From Dehalococcoidia bacterium (lineage in GTDB: Bacteria; Chloroflexota; Dehalococcoidia; GIF9; UBA5629), in assembly GCA_028715025.1 (NCBI GenBank), contig JAQTLG010000148.1:1-5262 (forward strand): a DNA stretch of 5,262 nucleotides, given 5' to 3'. Made by a program: the position numbers and the translations under genes. Below are positions 1 to 5,176 of this stretch, piece after piece. The notes under the pieces were generated by a model that did no database searches, was not told the origin of the DNA, and worked only from the letters and a program-made list of their open reading frames with translations. Each line of letters opens with the position of its first letter. The first letter of the stretch is position 1.

Positions 1-1035
1 GAGGACGAGCTCCTGAGATCCCGGGACCTATTGCAGACAGTTATAGATGCCACTCCAGACTGGATGTGCGTCAAAGATTACGAGCATAAATATATAATGG
101 TCAACAAAAGCTTCGCTCAGGCACAGCACCTGTCGCCGCAGGATATGATAGGCAGGCCTGATACCGACTTTTTCTCGGAAGAGCTATGCCTGGGCAATCC
201 AGAAAAGGGTATCACGGGATTCCACGCCGACGACCTTCAGGCCTTTCAAGGTCGCCTGGTGCAAAACCCCGGAAACCATGTCACGTGGGCTGATAACTCA
301 CAGCATGTTTACGATACGTATGAGATACCGCTGAGAGACAAATCGGGGAATGTATACGGCGTCCTGGTATACAGCCGCGACTCCACCGAGCGGCAGAGGG
401 CTGAGGAAGATCGTGAGGCATCTATCGATGCATTGCAGAGGACACTGCGGGCCCTGGTGGACACCATGGTCAAGGTGGTGGAGATGCGTGACCCCTATAC
501 CGCCGAACATCAGCACCGGGTGGCCGACCTGGCCGGTGCCATAGCCAGGGAGATGAAGATGGATGATCTGCGGGTCGAACACCTGGTAATGGCAGCCAAA
601 ATCCACGATATCGGCAAGATGTATGTTCCGTCGGATATACTCAGCAAGCCCGGCAAACTGACCGATACTGAACTGGACCTGATCAAGACGCATACGCTCG
701 GCAGCTATTCCATACTGCGGGATATCGAGTTCTCCCATCCCATCGCCTTGATGGTGCTCCAGCATCATGAAAGGCTGGACGGCTCCGGTTACCCGCAGGG
801 GTCGACGGGCAAAGAGATGCTGACGGAGTCCAAGATACTGGCGGTGGCCGATGTGGTTGAGGCCATGGCGTCACACCGTCCCTACAGAGCAGCGCTGGGT
901 ATCGAAAAGGCCCTGCATGAAATATCCAGGAACAAAGGCAAGCTGTACGATCCAGAGGTTGTTGACGTCTGCCTGATGCTGTTTAAAGAGAGAGGATTCA
1001 AATTCGAGGATAGATTCGTCTTCAGAGACAGGTAG
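1..1035 (+). CDS. PAS / HD-GYP cyclic-di-GMP phosphodiesterase, 5' partial
   Basis: The product probably senses a signal through a PAS domain and hydrolyses cyclic di-GMP in the cytoplasm. The frame is open from base 1 and reads EDELLRSRDL before the first possible start (TTG at 31). That is a typical linker entering a PAS domain, so the true start lies upstream and TTG is probably internal. Counting from base 1, a PAS domain covers about residues 11-130 (VIDATPDWM, then VNKSFAQ, ending YSRDSTERQRAEE). A helical linker leads into an HD-GYP domain at about 150-335. All signature residues are present: H170 (YTAEH), H202-D203 with K206 (HDIGK), H231, H255-H256, D260, the GYP triplet 263-265 and D284 (ILAVAD). 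This intact set is typical of active metal-dependent phosphodiesterases of the RpfG type. No membrane segment is visible in this part; missing upstream sequence could hold one or further sensor domains. Family assignment is firm; the signal sensed is unknown. Confidence 0.93.
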   Translation, partial: EDELLRSRDLLQTVIDATPDWMCVKDYEHKYIMVNKSFAQAQHLSPQDMIGRPDTDFFSEELCLGNPEKGITGFHADDLQAFQGRLVQNPGNHVTWADNSQHVYDTYEIPLRDKSGNVYGVLVYSRDSTERQRAEEDREASIDALQRTLRALVDTMVKVVEMRDPYTAEHQHRVADLAGAIAREMKMDDLRVEHLVMAAKIHDIGKMYVPSDILSKPGKLTDTELDLIKTHTLGSYSILRDIEFSHPIALMVLQHHERLDGSGYPQGSTGKEMLTESKILAVADVVEAMASHRPYRAALGIEKALHEISRNKGKLYDPEVVDVCLMLFKERGFKFEDRFVFRDR

Positions 1036-1103
1036 ATATCCCTTTCCAAATATCGCCACATTTTTCTAAACACCTTTACCCTCTACGACGTTTTAATAAT
1101 TGT

Positions 1104-1153
1104 TTAACATTTAAGCTGTATATTGATTATGTAAACAGTTTAATAAGGTTAAC
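1104..1153 (+). promoter_or_regulatory. AT-rich leader with palindrome TAAACAGTTTA, possible promoter/operator
   Basis: The 141-bp gap between the phosphodiesterase and the zinc-ribbon gene is much richer in A+T than the flanking genes. It holds a perfect 5-1-5 palindrome, TAAAC-A-GTTTA (1132-1142). A second GTTTAA occurs at 1102-1107 and GTTAAC at 1148-1153. TTAACA (1104-1109) followed after 18 bp by TATGTA (1128-1133) is the best sigma70-like pair, but the -10 element is poor. I see no terminator hairpin after the phosphodiesterase stop. Regulatory use is inferred from position and composition only. Confidence 0.25.
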
Positions 1154-1176
1154 TCTAATGCAGAGGACTTAGAAAG

Positions 1177-1521
1177 ATGCTACAGAAATTTTACTGCCCC
1201 AACTGCGCGGCGCGGGTTGTGTGTGGTGAGAGGTTCTGTGGGAATTGCGGCGTTAACCTGACCTGGATCGTGCAGCCGGCGCCGGCGCAGCCGATCCCGA
1301 CTGCATGCGGGCTTTCTTCCTCCTTCAGCCAGGAAACGGATGATAGATGGCCGCAAACCAGTCAGGAATTCGGACCGAGCCGGCCGCCCGTACAGGATCA
1401 CAGCCGTTATCTGCAGAAGAAGGCCGCGTCGACAGACGGGGCGGTGACGCCCATCAGCAAAGAGATCTCCAAATTGCTGTCGGACTTCGAGAAGCACCTT
1501 AAATACAGCCATTCCAGGTGA
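1177..1521 (+). CDS. Small zinc-ribbon protein (114 aa)
   Basis: This is a small, probably cytosolic protein with one N-terminal zinc ribbon. The four likely zinc ligands are C7, C10, C21 and C24 (CPNC, ten residues, CGNC), followed by L28 and W30. A fifth cysteine, C16, lies between the pairs. Residues 32-90 are rich in Pro, Ser and Gln and look disordered. Residues about 93-114 (ISKEISKLLSDFEKHLKYS) should form an amphipathic helix, perhaps a partner-binding tail. There is no signal peptide or membrane segment. The start is supported by AGAGGA at 1162-1167, nine bases before the ATG. The ribbon matches in register the N-terminus of the 531-residue membrane protein on the other strand, which supports this as a real gene. 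Zinc ribbons of this kind bind proteins or nucleic acids; which applies here cannot be told. The next gene begins 82 bp downstream behind its own promoter candidate. Confidence 0.8.
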   Translation: MLQKFYCPNCAARVVCGERFCGNCGVNLTWIVQPAPAQPIPTACGLSSSFSQETDDRWPQTSQEFGPSRPPVQDHSRYLQKKAASTDGAVTPISKEISKLLSDFEKHLKYSHSR

Positions 1522-1522
1522 C

Positions 1523-1568
1523 TTAACGCTGCCCGTTCTGATTGTTACAATGGCTCTGATATCATTGT
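1523..1568 (+). promoter_or_regulatory. Candidate extended -10 promoter with overlapping ATTGT/ACAAT operator
   Basis: TTAACG (1523-1528), a 17-bp spacer and TACAAT (1546-1551), preceded by TGT (1543-1545), make a good extended -10 promoter for the flavin reductase gene, with transcription expected near 1558. The -10 element lies inside a perfect 5-1-5 palindrome, ATTGT-T-ACAAT (1541-1551). A third ATTGT half-site follows at 1564-1568, so ACAATG (1547-1552) and CATTGT (1563-1568) form a second inverted pair. A repressor bound there would cover the -10 region and start site. The regulator is not identifiable. Confidence 0.42.
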
Positions 1569-1603
1569 GGAGCAACTGAGCGAAAAAGGAAGTGAGGTAG
1601 ATC

Positions 1604-2179
1604 ATGAGCAAGAAAAGTCTGGGCAATAAATCCTGCCTGTATCCTTATCCCGTTACCATTCTCGGCGCCAACGTTAACGGCAAAGCCAATTTCATGACAC
1701 TGGCTTTTATCGGAATTGTCAACGCGAATCCCGGTATGGTCGCCTTCGGATGCAACAAACGTCATTACACCAATGGCGGTATTAAAGAGAATCTGACCTT
1801 CTCGATCAACATACCTTCTAAAAATATGATCAAGGCGGTCGATTATATCGGGTGTGTGAGCGGGGAGAAAACTGACAAATCCGGGCTGTTCAAGATATTC
1901 TACGGAAAGCTGGATACTGCTCCAATGGTCGATGATTGCCCGCTCTGCCTGGAATGCAAGGTATTAAAGATTCTGGACCTGGGCGGATTTGACGATATCG
2001 TGATTGGCGAAATTGTCGAATGCTACTGTGAGGAAAATTGTTTGAGCTCTAATAATCTGCCCGATATTGAAAAACTTCAGCCGTACATGCTGTCCATGTA
2101 TGAAAACCGGTATTTCTCATTGGGAGAGTATCTGGGCAAAGCCTGGAACATAGGATTGAATTACACAGCAGAAAAATAA
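1604..2179 (+). CDS. Flavin reductase family protein (flavoredoxin-like split barrel)
   Basis: This is a soluble 191-residue protein of the FMN-binding split-barrel flavin reductase family. Members bind FMN and pass electrons from NAD(P)H or a redox partner to flavins, iron or other acceptors. Family landmarks appear in order: YPYPVTILG (13-21), GKANFMTLAF (26-35), NPGMVAFG (42-49), the RHYTNGGIKEN segment (53-63), FSINIPS (66-72), GCVSGEKTDKSG (83-94), CPLCLECKV (112-120) and IGEIVE (134-139). The length is normal for a single-domain member. Nine cysteines is a high count, grouped as C112/C115/C118 and C140/C142/C146, which fits an anaerobic redox protein, though metal binding is unproven. 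GAGG at 1594-1597, six bases before the ATG, supports the start. A promoter candidate lies in the 82-bp gap upstream and a hairpin begins at the stop codon. No partner gene adjoins it, so the physiological acceptor is unknown. Confidence 0.9.
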   Translation: MSKKSLGNKSCLYPYPVTILGANVNGKANFMTLAFIGIVNANPGMVAFGCNKRHYTNGGIKENLTFSINIPSKNMIKAVDYIGCVSGEKTDKSGLFKIFYGKLDTAPMVDDCPLCLECKVLKILDLGGFDDIVIGEIVECYCEENCLSSNNLPDIEKLQPYMLSMYENRYFSLGEYLGKAWNIGLNYTAEK

Positions 2180-2216
2180 GGAAGCGCTGACCGGGTCGAT
2201 GCAATCAGCGCTTCCT
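2179..2216 (-). terminator. Hairpin terminator between convergent genes
   Basis: AGGAAGCGCTGA (2179-2190) pairs perfectly with TCAGCGCTTCCT (2205-2216) in a 12-bp stem with a 14-base loop. It sits 22 bp past the stop codon of the small lipoprotein gene on the - strand. Read on that strand the stem is followed by TTATTTTTC, a usable T tract, so intrinsic termination of - strand transcripts is likely. On the + strand the stem starts at the last base of the flavin reductase stop codon and is followed by TGCCTTGTAG, which is poor in T, so it should terminate + strand transcripts less well while still protecting their 3' ends. Confidence 0.82.
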
Positions 2217-2238
2217 GCCTTGTAGAGATGATCGTCAG

Positions 2239-2652
2239 CTACGGCGGTGGTATAGGGCCGGGTCCAGGCGGTACAGGGCCGGGCATAGGGCCGGGGCCCA
2301 GTCGCGGCGCCGGGTAGGAATGATACGGGGGGTTATACCACGGTGTGCCGTATGAATAGGTCCGGTAATAGATGACGGTAGGTTGATAGGCCGGCTGTGC
2401 GGAAGTTACATACGTATTCTGCTGCTGCAGCTTGGACTGGGCTTCAGCCAGCGACTGCTGGGTAGTATTCAGTTGCTGCTGAGTTGAAGAAAGCTGCTGC
2501 TGAGTCGAGTTAAGTGAGTTATTGAGTGAATTCACCTGGCCTTGCAGGGCCATGTACTGCTCACTGCTTATGCCCGTGGAAATGCAACCCGCCGACAACA
2601 TCGTCATCAGTAATACGAGAGACATGACCGCGATAATAGCCTTCTTTTTCAT
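2239..2652 (-). CDS. Small lipoprotein: coiled coil, Tyr-rich segment, Pro/Gly tail (137 aa)
   Basis: This is a predicted lipid-anchored envelope protein of unrecognised function. Residues 1-22 are a lipoprotein signal (MKKK, hydrophobic core, LSAG) with the lipidated cysteine at C23. Residues about 36-78 form a coiled coil with V40, L47, L54, L61, L68 and L75 exactly seven apart; 47-67 are three near-identical heptads, LNSTQQQ, LSSTQQQ and LNTTQQS. Residues 89-114 carry eight tyrosines, and 117-137 are almost only Pro and Gly (PGP, GPGP, PPP). The design resembles small trimeric or dimeric envelope lipoproteins with an extended wall-facing tail, but only in form. AAAGGAGGT, with GGAGG five bases before the ATG, is a very strong ribosome binding site lying in one arm of an inverted repeat (2657-2684). 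The gene is last in a run of three - strand genes, 108 bp after its upstream neighbour, and ends just before a terminator hairpin. Confidence 0.85.
   Translation of the reverse strand: MKKKAIIAVMSLVLLMTMLSAGCISTGISSEQYMALQGQVNSLNNSLNSTQQQLSSTQQQLNTTQQSLAEAQSKLQQQNTYVTSAQPAYQPTVIYYRTYSYGTPWYNPPYHSYPAPRLGPGPMPGPVPPGPGPIPPP
2254..2295. repeat. Three copies of AGGGCCGGG in the Pro/Gly tail
   Basis: AGGGCCGGG occurs at 2254-2262, 2275-2283 and 2287-2295. The offsets of 21 and 12 bases keep the reading frame. Each copy encodes Pro-Gly-Pro on the - strand, so the repeat reflects the low-complexity protein tail and may change in copy number by slippage. Confidence 0.7.
2452..2514 (-). repeat. Three 21-bp tandem repeats encoding coiled-coil heptads
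   Basis: Three adjacent 21-bp units encode residues 47-67 of the small lipoprotein (L-N/S-S/T-T-Q-Q-Q/S). The CAGCAG cores are conserved in DNA while third positions vary, pointing to growth by in-frame duplication followed by drift. Confidence 0.75.
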
Positions 2653-2656
2653 TTTT

Positions 2657-2684
2657 ACCTCCTTTTTCTTAGCATAAAGGAGGT
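2657..2684 (-). promoter_or_regulatory. SD-sequestering inverted repeat in lipoprotein mRNA leader
   Basis: On the - strand, ACCTCCTTT (2684-2676) and AAAGGAGGT (2665-2657) are perfect 9-bp complements separated by a 10-base loop. The second arm is the full Shine-Dalgarno sequence of the small lipoprotein gene, five bases before its ATG at 2652. The first arm matches the anti-Shine-Dalgarno tail known from bacterial 16S rRNA. In the transcript the ribosome binding site would be paired inside a stem, which could be opened by heat, a translating ribosome, a protein or an antisense RNA. The trigger is unknown; the complementarity is directly visible. Confidence 0.6.
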
Positions 2685-2708
2685 GCTATGAATATGCTTG
2701 ACGGCGGA

Positions 2709-2737
2709 CTGATAAGTCTCTGATATTCGGCTAACAA
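2709..2737 (-). promoter_or_regulatory. Candidate promoter for the small lipoprotein gene
   Basis: Read on the - strand, TTGTTA (2737-2732), a 17-bp spacer and TATCAG (2714-2709) form a moderate sigma70-like promoter, with AT-rich DNA upstream (AATAATT). It would start transcription near 2702 and give a leader of about 50 bases containing the ribosome-binding-site hairpin. The -10 element matches only four of six consensus positions. Confidence 0.3.
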
Positions 2738-2760
2738 ATTATTAAATCGCGGATGGATTA

Positions 2761-4356
2761 TCAGGGATTTACGGTCACAGTGACGGTGGCGTTATCCGTC
2801 CCGTAGCTGTTGATGGCGGTCAGCGTAAAGCTGGTGGTTTCGCCGGGTGATACCGCCTGCCCGGATGCTGAGGTCGGAACTCCGATACCCTGATCTATGA
2901 TAAGTATGGTAGCGCCCGTGACACCCCAGGAAAGGTTTGATGTCCCACCCGGGGAAATGGTGCTCGGAGAGGCTGTAAAGGACCTGATTAACGGCGCAGT
3001 GCCATCTGTCGCTACGCTCACCGCAACTGTAACTTCTTTCTTCTCCGTGCCGAAGGTGTTAACCGCGGATAACTCATAGGTGGTGGTGGCGGTGGGTATT
3101 ACCGTTGTCCAACCGGATGACGGCACGTTGCCGACGTTCGGACTGATCGAAACCGTCCTTGCCGCATCGACTGCCCAGGTGAGTGTTACCTCATCCCCCA
3201 GCATGATTGAATTGCTGCTCGTGGAAAAGGTTTTAATCTGAGGCGGATCCTTGGTAAGCGCCGGGCCGGAGCTAATATTTGACGTGTCTACGGTAACCGT
3301 AACCGATTTGGTCACCGAGCCGTAGTCGCTGTCGGCCCGTAATGTATATACAGCCGTCTCAGAGGGAGTTATTTTGAGCGTTCCTTTTAAGGCCACACCG
3401 CCGATGCCCGGATTGATATTGATCGATTTGGCGCCGATGACATCCCAGGTCAGGGTAGATTCATCGCCTGCGTCGATCGACGCCGGGCTGGCGCTGAACG
3501 TCGTAATGATGGGCGTTTTGGATGTGCTTACCTCAAGCGTGGCTGAAGCGGTTGAATTGCCTTCGCTGTTGGCGGCCGTCAGCACGTACCGGGTGGTTGT
3601 GCCCGGAGACACGACTTTCGATCCGCTCGGCGATACGGTCCCCACCTCGGGCTGGATGGAAACCGACGTCGCGCCTGTTACGCTCCAGGATAATGTGGAT
3701 GTCTGACCCGTATAGATACCGCCGGGGCTGGCAACAAAGTTGTTGACTGTCGGCGGCTTGCCGGTGACCGCAACGGTTATCTCTCTGCTGACAGAGCCGC
3801 CGAAGCGGCTGTCGGCGGTCAGTTTATACGTAGTGGTTTCATCGGGCGATATCTTCTTTGTCCCGCTCAAAGATACCGTCCCCACGCCGGGACTGATGGA
3901 GACCGAAGTTGCCCCGCTGACATCCCACTGTAGAGTCACGTCCTGGCCCGATATAATCGTCGGAGAACTGGCCTCGAAAGACGTCACCACCGGCGGCGCG
4001 AACCACTTCGATATCTCTCCCTGGAGAGCAACGCCTGTGATGATAATCGCAGCAAGGACGAGCACACCGATGGATATTTTTATAACCATGCTGCGGTTGT
4101 TTTTTATCCACTGCAGCAATCCCGCCCCACCCCCTCCATCGGAAGACTGACCTCCACCCTGAAATTCCGGGCCTGCAGCCTGACCGGCGGACTGGTACCA
4201 TTGCTGTTGCTGCTGGTCATACGGAGAATCGGATGACTGGTACTGGCCCTGTGTCTGCACTCCCTGCCAGTTCAAGACCGTTTTACAGTACGAGCATTGG
4301 GCCTGTCCGTAGGCTACCGGCGTGTTACAGTAAGGGCAGTAATACATTTGCTGCAT
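2761..4356 (-). CDS. Zinc-ribbon, single-pass membrane protein with five Ig-like repeats (531 aa)
   Basis: This is a membrane-anchored surface protein. Residues 7-24 form a zinc ribbon (C7, C10, C21, C24; then L28 and W30). Residues 31-80 are a disordered Gln/Ser/Gly-rich linker (QQQQQ, GGGG). The one membrane segment is about 90-111, preceded by K85, N86, N87 and R88, so the N-terminus with the ribbon should be cytosolic and residues 112-531 outside. The outer part holds five beta-sandwich repeats of about 76 residues at 121-198, 201-276, 281-356, 371-446 and 455-530. They share an early SP.. turn, L.W.V.GATSVSI, P..GTV..SG and TTTY.LTA..., close to bacterial Ig-like adhesion modules. There is no catalytic motif and no sorting signal; the protein ends at the last repeat. 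GGAAG at 4369-4373 is 12 bases before the chosen ATG, somewhat far, but this start gives the same ribbon spacing as the paralogous small protein. It lies 64 bp after the PsbP-like lipoprotein gene, probably in one transcript. The ligand is unknown; it may link surface contact to a cytosolic partner. Confidence 0.88.
   Translation of the reverse strand: MQQMYYCPYCNTPVAYGQAQCSYCKTVLNWQGVQTQGQYQSSDSPYDQQQQQWYQSAGQAAGPEFQGGGQSSDGGGGAGLLQWIKNNRSMVIKISIGVLVLAAIIITGVALQGEISKWFAPPVVTSFEASSPTIISGQDVTLQWDVSGATSVSISPGVGTVSLSGTKKISPDETTTYKLTADSRFGGSVSREITVAVTGKPPTVNNFVASPGGIYTGQTSTLSWSVTGATSVSIQPEVGTVSPSGSKVVSPGTTTRYVLTAANSEGNSTASATLEVSTSKTPIITTFSASPASIDAGDESTLTWDVIGAKSININPGIGGVALKGTLKITPSETAVYTLRADSDYGSVTKSVTVTVDTSNISSGPALTKDPPQIKTFSTSSNSIMLGDEVTLTWAVDAARTVSISPNVGNVPSSGWTTVIPTATTTYELSAVNTFGTEKKEVTVAVSVATDGTAPLIRSFTASPSTISPGGTSNLSWGVTGATILIIDQGIGVPTSASGQAVSPGETTSFTLTAINSYGTDNATVTVTVNP
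2767..3996 (-). repeat. Five Ig-like domain repeats within the membrane protein
   Basis: The five coding repeats lie, in protein order, at 3996-3763, 3756-3529, 3516-3289, 3246-3019 and 2994-2767. The first three are spaced almost exactly 240 bp apart. A 14-residue Ser/Gly/Lys linker separates the third and fourth. Similarity is clear in protein but worn in DNA, so the duplications are old. The third repeat departs most from the core (GAKSININPGIGG) and the fifth has an altered central loop (VPTSASGQ). Confidence 0.85.
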
Positions 4357-4420
4357 GGTATATTTTTACTTCCGTCACAGAGGCAAGTCAAGGTACCGGG
4401 GCATGCCGGCGTAGCGGCGA

Positions 4421-5107
4421 CTACTTAACAGCCAGTGTCTGGACGATCTCCTTTATCAGGGCTTTATTAGCATCGCCCTTTATGGTCAGGCCGATGGCGG
4501 AAATGGTCTTCTCGCCTTTATCCGTGCCCAGGGCATAGACGTACAGCTGGTACATCCCGTAGACATCTGCGCTCAGCACGGCCTCTGTGGCCGGGGTTGT
4601 CCCATCGGACAGGGTGGTGGCATCAATAGACTCAACTTTTGTTTTGACCGGCACGCCTGATGCCGCCAGCGTTTCGTCCACAGCCTCCTTAACAGCCTTG
4701 CTGTAATCCGCAGGCTTGTCTACCACGGCCGCCGCCGCTGCATCGGACTGTATGTCGCCTGCTTTGGCTGCCACCCGCATCACCATGTCGCCGATGAGCT
4801 TCTCGTTCGACCATGACTTTGGATACCTCAGTGTGAATCCATACTGGTCGTTGCTGTAAGTTGCAGCTTCAAAGGAAGTGGGCTTCTCGGTCACCTGCGG
4901 TGTCACCTCGGGCGGTGCAGACAGCTCTTCCACAGCCGGTGTTACCGGGGTAGTTTCGGCCGCTGGAGCCGCCGGTTTCTCCGTCTCTGCAGGCTGGGAC
5001 GGTGCCGTTGCCGCCGGAGCGCAACCGCCGGACACACCGGCCGGTAATACAACTCCCAAAACAAGTAAAACGGTAATCAAAATGATCGGCGATTTTGTCA
5101 TATGCAT
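4421..5107 (-). CDS. Lipoprotein with PsbP/Mog1-like domain (228 aa)
   Basis: This is a predicted lipid-anchored envelope protein. Residues 1-28 are a signal peptide with hydrophobic core IILITVLLVLGVVLP and a lipobox-like VSGG before C29. Residues 30-78 are an Ala/Pro/Thr/Glu-rich spacer that would hold the domain away from the membrane. Residues about 81-228 match the pattern of the PsbP/Mog1-like alpha/beta fold: YSNDQYGFTLRYPKSW at 84-99 is the usual opening (a folded strand, then YP..W), followed by an Ala-rich helical part, a long strand region (about 175-210) and a closing helix (IKEIVQTLA). Such domains are non-enzymatic and usually bind protein partners. GGGAGGAGA at 5115-5123 is 8-10 bases before the ATG at 5107; the in-frame ATG two codons later is less well placed. 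It is the first gene of the - strand group, behind a promoter candidate at 5148-5176. The lipoprotein call is firm, the fold call moderate, and the function unknown. Confidence 0.85.
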   Translation of the reverse strand: MHMTKSPIILITVLLVLGVVLPAGVSGGCAPAATAPSQPAETEKPAAPAAETTPVTPAVEELSAPPEVTPQVTEKPTSFEAATYSNDQYGFTLRYPKSWSNEKLIGDMVMRVAAKAGDIQSDAAAAAVVDKPADYSKAVKEAVDETLAASGVPVKTKVESIDATTLSDGTTPATEAVLSADVYGMYQLYVYALGTDKGEKTISAIGLTIKGDANKALIKEIVQTLAVK

Positions 5108-5147
5108 TGTTCAGTCTCCTCCCTGTTTTCTTATAGCAACGCCGCAT

Positions 5148-5176
5148 AGCATACTGTATAGTCAAAGTTGGGTCAA
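5148..5176 (-). promoter_or_regulatory. Sigma70-like promoter of the envelope gene cluster
   Basis: Read on the - strand, TTGACC (5176-5171), a 17-bp spacer and TATGCT (5153-5148) make a good sigma70-like promoter. Transcription would start near 5141, leaving a leader of about 34 bases with the strong ribosome binding site of the PsbP-like lipoprotein gene. An alternative extended -10, TGCTATAAG, lies nearer the gene but lacks a -35 partner at suitable spacing. The -35 element overlaps palindrome AGTTGGGTCAACT (5166-5178), a possible operator. Confidence 0.5.

Noticed and set aside
31..33. TTG at 31 as the true start of the phosphodiesterase.
   Set aside because: The frame is open upstream with a typical PAS-entry linker and no ribosome binding site precedes TTG; the gene most likely continues beyond the left edge.
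298..768. A 156-codon - strand open frame inside the HD-GYP gene.
   Set aside because: It is antisense to a well-supported catalytic domain and has no coding evidence of its own.
1180..1626. A 148-codon - strand open frame covering the zinc-ribbon gene.
   Set aside because: Its product is Arg-rich with no recognisable motif, and the + strand frame has a zinc ribbon matched by an independent paralogue.
2655..2675. A six-codon upstream frame (MLRKRR, with AGG-AGG codons) on the - strand ending just before the small lipoprotein start.
   Set aside because: It has no ribosome binding site, and the tandem AGG codons are simply the Shine-Dalgarno sequence read in frame.
2897..4150. Several + strand open frames of 60-136 codons opposite the Ig-repeat gene.
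   Set aside because: They lie antisense to a clear repeat-domain protein, recur because the gene itself is repetitive, and show no domain or suitable ribosome binding site.
4391..4410. CCGG/GGCATGCC palindromes in the gap between the PsbP-like and Ig-repeat genes, considered as a terminator.
   Set aside because: The stem is only about four base pairs with no T tract, so transcription probably continues into the next gene.
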